A stretch of 64,000 nt of DNA from JACPYM01 sp031423495 (GCA_031423495.1 JANPFP010000223.1:9519-73518), one strand, 5' to 3'. Shown: positions 1 to 9,049, numbered from the stretch's first letter. Made by a program: numbers and translations. Notes: generated from the letters alone by a model not told the origin.

Positions 1-2
1 CA

Positions 3-647
3 CGCGAGGCTTTTGATGCAGCGATGGAATACCGCAGCACCAAGACCTATGACCGCGCATTAAGATACCTTGAGTCCGCGCACTTGGCGGCCCCGAACTC
101 AGAAGCGATTTGGGATGAGTGGAGTTATACGTACTATCTCGCGGGCCAATATCAGAACGCTCTGCAAACAGCCAAGGATGCGCCGCATTTCAGCAAGAGC
201 TACAGGCCGCATAAAAACCTTGGATTGGCTTACGCCGCGCAAGGCCAATGGACAAAAGCCAAAGAGGCATTCAATCAGGCGAGGATGCTTAAAGAAGGAA
301 GTAAAGTTGACCGTGAAAGCGTAGAGATTCTTTATTTGTTAGGACAAACACTCAGCCATCTGGGCGAGTTGCCAGCTACGGTTGAGTTGGCGCAAACCCA
401 ACTCACGGCGGCTCCGTCTGCAATCAATAAGGGACAGCAAAGTTTAGAAGCCCGCTTGCTGGTCACAATGGCACTTTATCAACGCTGGCAGAACGACCTG
501 CCCGCAGCACAAAGCGCCTTGCAATCGCTCAGAATGCGAGACGCTGAACTGGCTGGTTACGTTGAGGAATTCATCAACAGCCATCCAGCGCAAGCCGTAC
601 CCAAAAAACCTCAGGCCCAACGTAAGCACGGGAAGGTTAGGAGGTGA
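3..647 (+). CDS. TPR-repeat protein, 5' end cut off by the window
   Basis: The frame is open to the left edge, so the true start lies outside; the first internal ATG is at 24. The visible protein has about two to three TPR-like helical pairs, with patterns such as YDRALRYLESAHLAAP near the N-terminus and YAAQGQWTKAKEAFNQA further on. It ends in a short basic tail (KKPQAQRKHGKVRR). TPRs mediate protein-protein contacts; no catalytic domain is visible in this part. The gene is followed by a plus-strand esterase after about 130 bases. Function unknown; it may be the C-terminal part of a larger TPR protein. Confidence 0.75.
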   Translation, partial: REAFDAAMEYRSTKTYDRALRYLESAHLAAPNSEAIWDEWSYTYYLAGQYQNALQTAKDAPHFSKSYRPHKNLGLAYAAQGQWTKAKEAFNQARMLKEGSKVDRESVEILYLLGQTLSHLGELPATVELAQTQLTAAPSAINKGQQSLEARLLVTMALYQRWQNDLPAAQSALQSLRMRDAELAGYVEEFINSHPAQAVPKKPQAQRKHGKVRR

Positions 648-779
648 GCGCCTTGAGGATATGGAATTCGTCGCGCCGAATATATGAGAGAAAAGCGCAG
701 CCTTTCGCGGCTTGACCCGTCGCGTTTCATCTTGCAATCTACGGCTGCTTTAAAGCATTTAACCCAACGACCAAATTTC

Positions 780-1466
780 ATGCAAGATTCTGAATTCTCG
801 CTTTTCCATCACACGGCTTTGCCCAAGAGTGCCAAGGATGGTGGAAAGCAAAAACCTCCTTTATTGATTTTGCTGCACGGTTACGGCGCAAACGAAGACG
901 ACCTGTTCAGTCTCGCGCCTTTCGTGGACGAACGATTTTTCATCGTGTGCGTACGCGCGCCGATTCGCATCGGCATGGGTTCGTATGCGTGGTTTCGGCT
1001 CGGCTTCACGCCTGAAGGCATTCTGATTGATCCGAACGAAGTCGAAACTGCGCGCCAAGTCTTGCGCCAGTTCGTAGACGAAGCCGTCGCCGCTTATCAC
1101 GTAGACCCCAAAGCCGTCTTCCTGCTCGGTTTCAGTCAGGGCGCGATGATGAGCCTTGATCTGGCCTTGCGCGAACCCAGTTTAGTGTCAGGCATCGCCG
1201 CCCTGAGCGGACGCATTATGCCCAGCAGCAACGAACGTTTCGCCACTGCCGACGAATTGATCGGCCTGCCGATTTTTATGGCACACGGTACGTCAGACCC
1301 AGTGTTGCCCATCGGCCACGGGCGCGAAGCACGTGACCGCTTACGCGAATTGCCCGTGTCGTTGACCTATCGTGAATACGAGATGGGCCACGAAATCTGT
1401 GAACTGGAATTACGCGATTTAACCGAATGGCTGACGATGCAGTTGAGTCAGTTCACCGTCCATTAA
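780..1466 (+). CDS. Phospholipase/carboxylesterase family alpha/beta hydrolase
   Basis: A compact alpha/beta hydrolase of about 228 residues. The oxyanion-hole motif HGYG is at residues 33-36, the nucleophile elbow GFSQG has Ser119, the acid is probably Asp173 in HGTSDPVLP, and His204 in MGHE completes the triad. Length and motifs fit the carboxylesterase 2/YpfH-like family, cytosolic enzymes that hydrolyse short-chain esters or lysophospholipids. The frame is open upstream to 684, but those 32 residues lack family resemblance and the core begins soon after the ATG at 780, so I use 780. Substrate cannot be told from sequence. Confidence 0.85.
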   Translation: MQDSEFSLFHHTALPKSAKDGGKQKPPLLILLHGYGANEDDLFSLAPFVDERFFIVCVRAPIRIGMGSYAWFRLGFTPEGILIDPNEVETARQVLRQFVDEAVAAYHVDPKAVFLLGFSQGAMMSLDLALREPSLVSGIAALSGRIMPSSNERFATADELIGLPIFMAHGTSDPVLPIGHGREARDRLRELPVSLTYREYEMGHEICELELRDLTEWLTMQLSQFTVH

Positions 1467-1474
1467 CCCAATGG

Positions 1475-1556
1475 TACAGCAACCTTTCCAGGTTGCTGCG
1501 GTCTTGGCGAAGCGTCACTTGAAAGAAAACCTCAGCAACCTAGAAAGGTTGCTGTA
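1475..1556. repeat. 24-bp inverted repeat between esterase and doxX
   Basis: Arms at 1475-1498 and 1533-1556 are reverse complements with one mismatch, around a 34-base loop. Each arm contains AGCAACCTTTCYAGGTTGCT, itself nearly palindromic. There is no T-run, so it is not a typical terminator. It fills most of the spacer between two co-oriented genes, like the other intergenic hairpins in this window. Confidence 0.85.
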
Positions 1557-1568
1557 TTTATTAAAACT

Positions 1569-1994
1569 ATGAAACTCACGTACGGAGACCACATCGGAGG
1601 CCGCGCCGCGACGGGACTGTTAATCGTTCGCATCGTCTTTGGCGTAGCCATGGCCTTGCACGGCTGGGGCAAGATTCAGCATCCATTCAGTTGGATGGGG
1701 CCTAACGCAACCGTCCCCGGCATCTTTCAGTTTCTCGCCGCGCTCAGTGAATTCGGCGGCGGCATCGCGTTGGTGTTAGGACTGCTCACGCCCGTGGCGA
1801 TGTTCGGCTGGGTTTGCACAATGCTTTACGCGATTTTTATGGTGCATATGAAAGCCGGGCAGCCTTTCGTGGCGTCAGGCGGTGGGCCTTCTTACGAAAA
1901 AGCGGCGCTCTTTTTGGCGGTCGCGCTGATGATGATTTTCACGGGCCCCGGCGCACATTCGGTGGACGCCAAACTGTTCGGCAAAAAATCGTAA
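1569..1994 (+). CDS. DoxX family membrane protein
   Basis: A small membrane protein of 141 residues with four predicted hydrophobic segments. It begins with the typical DoxX pattern RIVFGVAMALHGWGKI and carries a Gly-rich second helix region (EFGGGIALVLGLLTP). The DoxX/SURF4-like family is widespread; members have been tied to thiosulfate:quinone oxidoreductase or redox homeostasis, but most are uncharacterised. The ATG at 1569 lies just after the inverted repeat, with no strong Shine-Dalgarno sequence. The next gene begins about 60 bases downstream on the same strand. Confidence 0.85.
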   Translation: MKLTYGDHIGGRAATGLLIVRIVFGVAMALHGWGKIQHPFSWMGPNATVPGIFQFLAALSEFGGGIALVLGLLTPVAMFGWVCTMLYAIFMVHMKAGQPFVASGGGPSYEKAALFLAVALMMIFTGPGAHSVDAKLFGKKS

Positions 1995-2055
1995 AGCCTT
2001 CCGCATCCATATCAGCAAGCCAAGCGAAGGAGAAGGAGGAGGATTGGAAAAATTT

Positions 2056-2757
2056 ATGGCAGTAGATGAAAGCCCTCATCGCAAATATAAATACTACGAT
2101 CTGATTATGGCTGGTTTCGTCACCGTGTTGCTGTGCGCCAACGTCATCGGCGTTTCTAAACGCAGCACGATTGGCGGTTTCACGTTTGGCACCGGCATTC
2201 TGTTCTTTCCGCTGAGTTATCTGTTCGGCGACATCCTGACCGAAGTTTATGGTTACGCACGTTCGCGCCGCGTGATTTGGGCAGGTTTCGGCGCACTGAT
2301 CTTTGCGGCGTTTATGAGCTTCGTCGTCGTGCAAGCCCCGCCCGCGCCGGGTTGGGACGGACAAGAGGCATATGAGTTTGCCTTCGGTTCGACGCCGCGC
2401 ATCGTCTTCGCTTCGCTGATTGGATTCTGGGCGGGCGAGTTCGCTAACTCGGTTACGCTCGCCAAAATGAAGCTCATCACCAAAGGGCGCTTTTTATGGA
2501 TGCGTACCATCGGCTCTACCGTCGCAGGCGAACTGGTTGATTCGCTGATTTTTTATCCGCTCGCCTTTCTCGGCGCTAAAGGCTGGACGCCCGAACAGGT
2601 GGTCGCAGTGATGATCAGCAATTACTTTTTGAAAGTGTCGTGGGAAGCCCTGATGACGCCGATCACTTATCGCATTGTCAATTTTTTGAAGCGCGTCGAG
2701 AACGAAGATTATTACGACCGCGAAACTAAATTCACTCCCTTTTCATTGGAAGCATAA
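2056..2757 (+). CDS. yhhQ: Queuosine precursor transporter (YhhQ/VUT family)
   Basis: An integral membrane protein of about 233 residues with around six hydrophobic segments. Family landmarks are visible: an early LLCANVIGVSK segment, the FPLSYLFGDILTEVYGY motif, and a late acidic segment (GELVDSLIFYPLAF). The family imports preQ0/preQ1 for queuosine modification of tRNA. A strong AAGGAGGAGG tract lies at 2033-2042. A TTG at 2044 is too close to it, so I prefer the ATG at 2056, although that spacing (13 bases) is long. The following gene starts 6 bases after the stop, suggesting co-transcription. Confidence 0.9.
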   Translation: MAVDESPHRKYKYYDLIMAGFVTVLLCANVIGVSKRSTIGGFTFGTGILFFPLSYLFGDILTEVYGYARSRRVIWAGFGALIFAAFMSFVVVQAPPAPGWDGQEAYEFAFGSTPRIVFASLIGFWAGEFANSVTLAKMKLITKGRFLWMRTIGSTVAGELVDSLIFYPLAFLGAKGWTPEQVVAVMISNYFLKVSWEALMTPITYRIVNFLKRVENEDYYDRETKFTPFSLEA

Positions 2758-2763
2758 CGAATC

Positions 2764-3846
2764 ATGAGCAATCAAACTTCTACGCAAACCACTGCGGCAC
2801 AAGCCCGCGAAAAGCTCGACGCCTGGACCCGCGAAGTTGTCGAATGGCATTTCAACCCGGCAACTGGTACGCCCTATTGGATCGAAATGGCGAAGACGCT
2901 CGACTTCGATCCGCGCAAGGACGTGAAAACTTATGACGATCTAGACAAGTTCGGCTTCTTCCGCGACGAAGACTTACGCGGCGGCCCCGTGCGGCGCTGG
3001 GTTCCGAAAGGGCTGGCGGGCAAACCGATTTATACGTTTGAAACCGGCGGCAGCACCGGCGTACCCAAATCGCGCATCGCTTCAGAAGACTTTCGCATTG
3101 ATTACGAAATGTTCAGCGACACGCTGCCGGATGAATTCTTTCCGAAAGGCGCTGACTGGCTGATGCTTGGCCCGTCAGGCCCGCGTCGTTTGCGCCTCGC
3201 GGTCGAACACCTCGCGCAACATCGCGGCGGCATTGCCTTTTGCTTAGACCTTGATCCGCGCTTCGTCATCAAGCTCATCAAGATGGGCGAGATGCAAATG
3301 ATGGAACGCTATAAATCGCACGTCATTGATCAGGCCGTCACAATTCTCAAAGCGCACGACATCAAGTGCTTGTTCGCTACGCCGAAGCTGCTCGAATCGC
3401 TCTGCGAAAAAGTCTCGCTCAAAAAGATGGGCATTACCGGCGTGTTTTGCGGCGGGACTGAGATGACGCCGCAATTCCATCGCTTCGCCATGGAAGAGTT
3501 GATGGAAGGCGCTTATTTTGCGCCGACCTATGGCAATACGTTGATGGGTCTGGCGACGCACAAGCCCTTCGACCTGGCGGATAATTACGCGATCATCTAT
3601 TACCCGCCCTCGCCACGCGCCATGATTGAAGTCGTCAACCCCGACGAACCGACGAAGCTGGTTGGTTATGGCGAAACTGGTCGCGTCAGATTGACGACAC
3701 TGACCAAAGAATTTTTCATGCCGCGCTTTCTCGAACGCGACGAATGCGAACGCGAACTGCCTTGTGAAAAATATCCGTGGGACGGCGTGCGCAACGTGCG
3801 CCCCTTCTCACGCTTTGCCACCAGCGTGGTCGAAGGCGTCTATTAG
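2764..3846 (+). CDS. ANL-superfamily adenylate-forming enzyme (PaaK-like), short form
   Basis: A 360-residue protein with the ATP-phosphate loop of adenylate-forming enzymes (ETGGSTGVPKS, residues 93-103). Further on are FCGGTEMTPQF and a PTYGNTLMG segment resembling the adenine-binding motif. These place it near phenylacetate-CoA ligase or coenzyme-F390 synthetase-like proteins. Such enzymes activate a carboxylate as acyl-AMP and pass it to CoA or another acceptor. It is shorter than typical PaaK (about 430 residues) and seems to lack most of the C-terminal lid domain that carries the catalytic Lys, so the second half-reaction may differ. Substrate unknown. Confidence 0.75.
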   Translation: MSNQTSTQTTAAQAREKLDAWTREVVEWHFNPATGTPYWIEMAKTLDFDPRKDVKTYDDLDKFGFFRDEDLRGGPVRRWVPKGLAGKPIYTFETGGSTGVPKSRIASEDFRIDYEMFSDTLPDEFFPKGADWLMLGPSGPRRLRLAVEHLAQHRGGIAFCLDLDPRFVIKLIKMGEMQMMERYKSHVIDQAVTILKAHDIKCLFATPKLLESLCEKVSLKKMGITGVFCGGTEMTPQFHRFAMEELMEGAYFAPTYGNTLMGLATHKPFDLADNYAIIYYPPSPRAMIEVVNPDEPTKLVGYGETGRVRLTTLTKEFFMPRFLERDECERELPCEKYPWDGVRNVRPFSRFATSVVEGVY

Positions 3847-3852
3847 TTCAAT

Positions 3853-3887
3853 TGGCGTAGGGCAGGATTAAATCCTGCCCTACGCCA
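3853..3887. repeat. Perfect 17-bp-arm inverted repeat
   Basis: TGGCGTAGGGCAGGATT at 3853-3869 and its exact reverse complement at 3871-3887 are separated by a single A. It lies 6 bases after the stop of the upstream gene. No T-run follows on either strand, so terminator activity is doubtful. It is another spacer hairpin of the kind found throughout the window. Confidence 0.9.
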
Positions 3888-3988
3888 GCAGTGACAAATC
3901 ACCCCACCTGCGACTTTTTACGACAAGCCAATTCTGTCACACCCGCTCAACCTCTTTGTTTTAAGCCTTCGCCGCGTGGCACATCGGT

Positions 3989-3997
3989 TGATATACT
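3989..3997 (+). promoter_or_regulatory. Possible extended -10 promoter for the exporter operon
   Basis: TGATATACT at 3989-3997 fits an extended -10 element (TGN followed by TATACT, five of six to TATAAT). No good -35 hexamer lies 17 bases upstream. The ATG of the ABC gene is at 4007, implying a very short or absent leader, which agrees with the lack of a clear Shine-Dalgarno sequence. Confidence 0.35.
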
Positions 3998-4006
3998 GTT
4001 GACGGA

Positions 4007-5758
4007 ATGAGTACGTCACATCACGAACATTTAACTCCTTACCAGCGACTGCGCGCGTTAATGCATATCGAACGCGGCGACCTGCTGGTGATTTGTGTAT
4101 ACACCTTGCTGGTCGGCTTGCTCACGCTGGCCGTACCGCTTGCCGCGCAAGCCCTCGTGAACACCATCGCAGCGGGCGTGATGGTGCAACCGCTGGTCGT
4201 GCTGACGTTGGGAGTACTCGGCGCATTGCTCTTTGCGGGCATCCTGCGTTTGCTGAAACTCACGCTGCTCGAACGACTGCAACAGCGCATCTTCGCGCGC
4301 ATCGCGTTGCAACTGGCTGAACACCTGCCGCGCATTCAACACGCAGTACTCACGCGCGCTTACGCTCCGCAAATCGCCAATCGTTTTTTCGATGTGGTCA
4401 CCATGCAAAAGGCCGTGTCGAAAATCCTTTTCGACGGCCCGTCAGCCGTGTTGCAAGTCATCGTCGCGTTGTTGGTGATGTCGTTTTACGACCCATATCT
4501 ATTGGCTTTCGCGGTGTTGTTGATCGTGAGCATCGGCCTCATCGTCGGCGTTTTAGGTTTGGGCGGCTTGCGTTCGAGCATCGAAGAATCGTTGAGCAAA
4601 TACGCCGTCGCCGACTGGCTCGAAGAACTCGCGCGTTGCCAACGCAGCTTCAAGATGGATGCCGTGCCCGCCTTTCCCGTCGAGCGCACTGACGGTTTGG
4701 TGATGCGTTATGTCAAAGCGCGGCACGATCACTTTCGCGTGCTGTTTCGTCAGGCTCTGGGCAGTTACTTCCTGCAAGCCGCCGCGAGCGCGGGCGTCTT
4801 AGCCATCGGCGGATGGCTGGTGATTCAACGCCAACTGACGCTCGGCCAAGTCGTCGCCGCTGAAATCGTCGTCGTCGGCGCGCTCGAAGGGTTGGATAAA
4901 CTCGTCCGTTTGCTCGAAAGCGTTTATGACCTGTTGACCAGCCTCGACAAAATCGGCCACGTCACCGACTTGCCTGTCGAACGCGCCAAAGGCCGACAAA
5001 TGTTAACGAAGGCTGAAGGCGCTTCGGTCAAATTGCACAAAGTGCGGTTCGCTTATGACGGACAGCGCGAAATCATTCGCAATCTTGATTTAGCAGTTCA
5101 ACCGGGCGAACACGTCAGCCTGGTGGGCGCAAGCGGCGTAGGGAAATCTACGCTGGCGGCGTTGTTGTGCGGTTTGCAGGAACCCGCGCAGGGCTTGGTG
5201 CAAATCAACGGGATGGACGTGCGCGATGCGCAACTCGACAGCTTGCGGCGAGTGGTGTCGCTGGTCAGCGACACGAATGAACTCTTTGCTGGGACGATAG
5301 AAGAAAACATCCTGCTCGGACGCCACCACCTGCCACACGAAGACTTGCAATGGGCGATTGAGTTCACGCGGTTGTCTGACGAACTGGCGACTTTCTCAGA
5401 TGGCTTGCAAACGCGGCTCGTCACCGAAGGCCGCAACCTGTCGAGCGGACAGCGTCAACGCCTATTGCTGACGCGCGCCATCGTGGGGCGTCCGCAACTG
5501 TTGATTCTCGACGAAGCCTTCACCGGCATTGATGAACACGACAAGTTGCACATCCTCAACGAACTTTACGATCCGCGTTATGCGTGGACGATCATAGACA
5601 TTTCGCACGACCCCGAAGTCGTGATGCGTTCGCACGTCGCGCACGTACTCGCGCAAGGCCGCATTATCGAATCAGGCCGCGCGCAGGAATTGCTGAGACA
5701 ACGCGACGGCGAATTTTCGCGCCTGTTTCCGAGTTTGGGTTTGCGTGAGGTGAGGTAA
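4007..5758 (+). CDS. ABC exporter with fused membrane and ATPase domains
   Basis: A 583-residue half-transporter of type I secretion or multidrug type. Membrane segments occupy roughly residues 25-310 and the nucleotide-binding domain 340-575. Walker A GASGVGKS is at 374-381, the signature LSSGQ at 478-482, Walker B LLILDE ends with catalytic Glu503, and the H-loop His is 534. Odd: the Q-loop position reads VSLVSDTNELFAGTI, so the usual Gln is missing. No peptidase (C39) domain precedes the membrane part. The genes for an HlyD-type adaptor and a TolC-type channel follow, so it should energise export across both membranes. Substrate unknown. Confidence 0.9.
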   Translation: MSTSHHEHLTPYQRLRALMHIERGDLLVICVYTLLVGLLTLAVPLAAQALVNTIAAGVMVQPLVVLTLGVLGALLFAGILRLLKLTLLERLQQRIFARIALQLAEHLPRIQHAVLTRAYAPQIANRFFDVVTMQKAVSKILFDGPSAVLQVIVALLVMSFYDPYLLAFAVLLIVSIGLIVGVLGLGGLRSSIEESLSKYAVADWLEELARCQRSFKMDAVPAFPVERTDGLVMRYVKARHDHFRVLFRQALGSYFLQAAASAGVLAIGGWLVIQRQLTLGQVVAAEIVVVGALEGLDKLVRLLESVYDLLTSLDKIGHVTDLPVERAKGRQMLTKAEGASVKLHKVRFAYDGQREIIRNLDLAVQPGEHVSLVGASGVGKSTLAALLCGLQEPAQGLVQINGMDVRDAQLDSLRRVVSLVSDTNELFAGTIEENILLGRHHLPHEDLQWAIEFTRLSDELATFSDGLQTRLVTEGRNLSSGQRQRLLLTRAIVGRPQLLILDEAFTGIDEHDKLHILNELYDPRYAWTIIDISHDPEVVMRSHVAHVLAQGRIIESGRAQELLRQRDGEFSRLFPSLGLREVR

Positions 5759-5770
5759 TGGCAAGGAGCG

Positions 5771-5876
5771 ATGTGTCAGCGGCTTGACCGTCAGGCAGGC
5801 GCGTTCTGGGGGGAGAACCGATGTCAGAGAAACAGCGTCGGTTTAGCGCCGCCTGACGATCAAGCCGCTGATACAT
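5771..5876. repeat. Imperfect 26-bp inverted repeat between ABC and adaptor genes
   Basis: Arms at about 5771-5796 and 5851-5876 share TCAGCGGCTTGAYCGTCAGG with two mismatches overall, around a 54-base loop. The element takes up nearly the whole spacer between the two exporter genes and leaves no visible Shine-Dalgarno sequence before the ATG at 5886. Confidence 0.8.
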
Positions 5877-5885
5877 TTTGGATTT

Positions 5886-7331
5886 ATGACTGCACTCGAA
5901 CGAGAGATTTTGAACCAAGAGAATATCAAAGCGACGCCGTTGCGCGCGATGTCACCGCCGCCGGAGCCGTCCAAGTTGCGCGTGATGGATGAGTTGCGCA
6001 CACCGCATCCCTTTCGCGCAATCGGCTGGGCGTTATTGATCTTGCTGTTAGTGCTGTTGCTCGGTCTTTATTTTGTGCCGTGGCAACAGTCGGTGACGGC
6101 GTATGGCAAAATGATTGTCTTTTCGCCGATGGATCGTCCGCAACGCATCGAAGCGCAAATCCCCGGTCGCCTCGTGCGCTGGAACATCTTCGAAGGCCAG
6201 CAAGTGAAGGCTAACGAAATCATCGCCGAGATCGAAGACATTGATTCAAAGTTTCTCGATCAAAATCAGGTCAGTCGTTTAGAACAACAACGCGGCTTCA
6301 TCCGCGACAGCCTCACGCAGGCCAAGGCGCGTGAGCAGGCGTTGCTTGGGCAGTTGGCTGACTTAGAAAATTCGCGCAACGTCGCCATCCCCGGCGCTGA
6401 GGGCCGCGCCAAACAAGCTGAAGATGTGATTCGTCAATCGCAACAATCGGTCGAACAAGCCCAGCAAGGCGTCGTCACCGAAGAACTCAATCTGAAACGC
6501 CTGCAAGAACTTTTTGAAAAAGGCTTGCGCTCTAAACGCGATCTCGAATTGCAAGAACTCGCGCTCGTGACCGCCAAGACGCGCTTTGAAACCATGCAAG
6601 CCGCGCTGGACGTGAGCCGTCGCGGCGCACAGGTCGCGGGCTTCGATAAAGACCGCGTCGTGAACGATACGGCGGCGGGCTTGAACGGATTGCGCGCGTC
6701 GCTCGCGTCAGTGCGCGAGACGATTGCCAAGACGAACAGCGACCTGCAAAAACTTGACGTAGACATTCAAAACACTACGCAACGCGGCGATCAACGTTTC
6801 ATCCGCGCACCGCGTGACGGACAAATCGCGCGCGTCAAAAAAGCTGGCCTCGGCGAAACCGTCAAAGCCGGTGACGAACTGGCGATACTTGTGCCTACGA
6901 CACAAGACCAAGCCGTTGAATTGTATTTGTCGGATTACGACGCGCCGCTCGTCTCGCCCGGTCGGCAAGTGCGTTTGAATTTTGCCGGATGGCCCGCGTT
7001 GCAATTCGTCGGCTGGCCTTCGATTGCGGTCGGCACTTTCGCGGGCAAGGTTAAAGTGATGGACGCCGTTGACGATGGCAAGAGCCGCTTTCGCATCATC
7101 ATCACACCCGACGAAGAAGCGATTAAATCAGGCAAAGAAGAAAAATGGCCTTCGCTGGCACAACTGCGACCGGGCGCTGAAGTCAACGGCTGGGTGATGT
7201 TGGATACGGTTTCGCTGGGCTTCGAGTTGTGGCGGCAATTCAATGCATTCCCGCCTACGGTTCCGCGCGAAGCAATCAGCGACAAGAAAACCAAAGGCGC
7301 GCTGCTCGAAGACAAGAAGGAAGAAAAATAA
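5886..7331 (+). CDS. HlyD-family periplasmic adaptor (membrane fusion protein)
   Basis: A 481-residue protein with a cytoplasmic N-terminus of about 45 residues and one membrane helix (about 46-63, rich in Leu/Val). A lipoyl/barrel-sandwich half follows (IEAQIPGRLVRWNIFEGQQV), then a long coiled-coil hairpin (about 120-310) and the second barrel half (RFIRAPRDGQIARVKKAGLGE). This is the layout of HlyD/AcrA adaptors that bridge an inner-membrane ABC exporter to a TolC channel. It lies between those two genes. The C-terminal tail is highly charged (KKTKGALLEDKKEEK). Confidence 0.9.
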   Translation: MTALEREILNQENIKATPLRAMSPPPEPSKLRVMDELRTPHPFRAIGWALLILLLVLLLGLYFVPWQQSVTAYGKMIVFSPMDRPQRIEAQIPGRLVRWNIFEGQQVKANEIIAEIEDIDSKFLDQNQVSRLEQQRGFIRDSLTQAKAREQALLGQLADLENSRNVAIPGAEGRAKQAEDVIRQSQQSVEQAQQGVVTEELNLKRLQELFEKGLRSKRDLELQELALVTAKTRFETMQAALDVSRRGAQVAGFDKDRVVNDTAAGLNGLRASLASVRETIAKTNSDLQKLDVDIQNTTQRGDQRFIRAPRDGQIARVKKAGLGETVKAGDELAILVPTTQDQAVELYLSDYDAPLVSPGRQVRLNFAGWPALQFVGWPSIAVGTFAGKVKVMDAVDDGKSRFRIIITPDEEAIKSGKEEKWPSLAQLRPGAEVNGWVMLDTVSLGFELWRQFNAFPPTVPREAISDKKTKGALLEDKKEEK

Positions 7332-7462
7332 CGCGAAGCGTGTCCGTAGCCCGACCGTTTGCGGGGGCTACCTCAAGGAAGTTTTGATCGGGTTCGATGA
7401 CGCCATTGCGTCCAATGCCGAGGTAGCCCTCGCTAACGGTCGGGCTACGGACACGCTTCGCG
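7332..7462. repeat. Long inverted repeat (42-bp arms) between adaptor and channel genes
   Basis: Arms at 7332-7373 and 7421-7462 are reverse complements with only two mismatches, around a 47-base loop. The left arm starts directly after the stop codon at 7329-7331; the right arm ends 9 bases before the CAGGAG Shine-Dalgarno of the next gene. In RNA it would form one of the largest hairpins here. No T-run follows. Confidence 0.9.
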
Positions 7463-7485
7463 CCAGCTAACAGGAGATCGAGCGA

Positions 7486-9045
7486 GTGAGTTTTCGTTTG
7501 GCAGGAATCATCAAAGGAATTTTTTGCGTCTGCGTGCTGGCGTCTTCCGCCCTTGCGCAAAACAACGAAGCGCGTCCGGTTGAATCTTTCGACCAGACGT
7601 TCAAAGCAAGTTTGCAGCGTTCGATCAACAATGCGCTGTCAGCCAAAGCCAACGACTTACCTCCACAAAGCGGACGTCGGTTGTCGCCGCCACCACAGGC
7701 TGCAACGTCCCCACCAGCTCCGCTTTCCCTTTCTGACGTATTGCAAATCGTCGAGCAAAATCATCCCAAATTGATTGGCGCGAGCGTGCAACGGCAAATC
7801 GCTTCGGCCAAGCGGCTTGAGAAACAAGGCGCATTCGATCCGGTCGTCAGTTTCGGTTCGGATTTTTTGCAATACAACAGCACGACGACGCGCGGCAAAT
7901 CGGTCTCGACCAATGCGACCGGCGGCGGCATAGAGTTTCTCACACGCTCAGGCGTCAAGGTCGCAGTCGGTTCGCGCTTCAATTTAGGCCGCGTCAAATC
8001 GCCGCTTTCTTCGACGGGCGACAGCGGCGAATACTTTGTCGAATTCAAAGTGCCGTTGCTGCGCGGCTGGCGCATCAACGAAAAGACTGCGGCTGAACGA
8101 CAAGCCCTGTTGGGCGAACCGTTGGCCGAAGCTGAATATGAACTCACGCGGCTCGACCTGTTGCTGACCGCAGCGACAGCCTATTGGGACTGGGTCGCCA
8201 ACAAACAAAAATTGGTTGTCGCGCGTGACATTCTCGAACTCGCGGACTTTCGCGCCAAAGCTGTCGCCGACCGCGTCAAAGCTGGCGACCTGCCCGCGAT
8301 AGATCAAGCCGAAGCCGAAGCCGAAGTTTTCAATCGGCGCGAAGCTTTCACCAAAGCCGAACGCGATTTGCAAAAGGCTGCATTCAAACTTTCGCTCTAT
8401 CTGTGGACGGCGGACGGGCGCAATGCTTACAGCCCCGCACCCGAACAAGCGCCCGACACGTTCAACGCGCCGGTGCAGTTCACCGACACGCAAGCCGTCG
8501 AAGGCGAAAAGCTCGCGCTCGAACGCCGTCCCGAATTGCGCGCGCTCGGCCTCAATCAGCAAATCACGCAAGTTGATTTAGACCTCGCGCGCAACCAGCG
8601 CCGCCCTGCGATTGAATTGAGTTTCAGTCCGGGACGCGACACCGGATTCGGCGCGATTGGCAATACGTTTAAGGGCGGAATTGATTTCACGCTGCCGCTG
8701 CGCCAACGCACCGTTGACGGACGCATCGGCGCCGCTTCGTTCAAACTCACCAAACTCGAACTCGATTTGCGCAACGAACGGCAAAAGATTTCGACGCAAG
8801 TTTTCGACGCGGTGTCGGCGATCAATACCAGCTACGAACGCTATCGCTCCGCGCGACAAGCCGTCGAACTCAACGAGCGCGTCGAAGCCGGTGAACGCGA
8901 AAAATTTCGTTTGGGTGACAGTACGTTGTTTGTCGTCAACCAACGCGAACGCGCTACGGCGCAGGCGCGCATCAAACTGATCGAAATTCAGGCTGAGTAT
9001 GAACAAGCCGTCGCGGCGTTTCGCAATGCGGCAGTGCAATACTGA
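7486..9045 (+). CDS. TolC-family outer membrane channel protein
   Basis: A 519-residue secreted protein with a signal peptide ending near ASSALAQ. After a Pro-rich stretch (about 65-80) it contains two outer-membrane-efflux-protein repeats with long alpha-helical stretches and family motifs such as LSLSDVLQIVEQNHP and, late, EKFRLGDSTLFVVNQRE. TolC proteins form trimeric channels through the outer membrane and periplasm. The start is GTG at 7486, supported by CAGGAG at 7471-7476. It completes the exporter set and ends 4 bases from a convergent gene. Confidence 0.9.
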   Translation: MSFRLAGIIKGIFCVCVLASSALAQNNEARPVESFDQTFKASLQRSINNALSAKANDLPPQSGRRLSPPPQAATSPPAPLSLSDVLQIVEQNHPKLIGASVQRQIASAKRLEKQGAFDPVVSFGSDFLQYNSTTTRGKSVSTNATGGGIEFLTRSGVKVAVGSRFNLGRVKSPLSSTGDSGEYFVEFKVPLLRGWRINEKTAAERQALLGEPLAEAEYELTRLDLLLTAATAYWDWVANKQKLVVARDILELADFRAKAVADRVKAGDLPAIDQAEAEAEVFNRREAFTKAERDLQKAAFKLSLYLWTADGRNAYSPAPEQAPDTFNAPVQFTDTQAVEGEKLALERRPELRALGLNQQITQVDLDLARNQRRPAIELSFSPGRDTGFGAIGNTFKGGIDFTLPLRQRTVDGRIGAASFKLTKLELDLRNERQKISTQVFDAVSAINTSYERYRSARQAVELNERVEAGEREKFRLGDSTLFVVNQRERATAQARIKLIEIQAEYEQAVAAFRNAAVQY

Positions 9046-9049
9046 AACA

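Noticed and set aside
3976..3992. Sigma54-type promoter (TGGCAC-N5-TTGAT) before the exporter
   Set aside because: The essential GC of the -12 element is missing; the overlapping extended -10 fits better.
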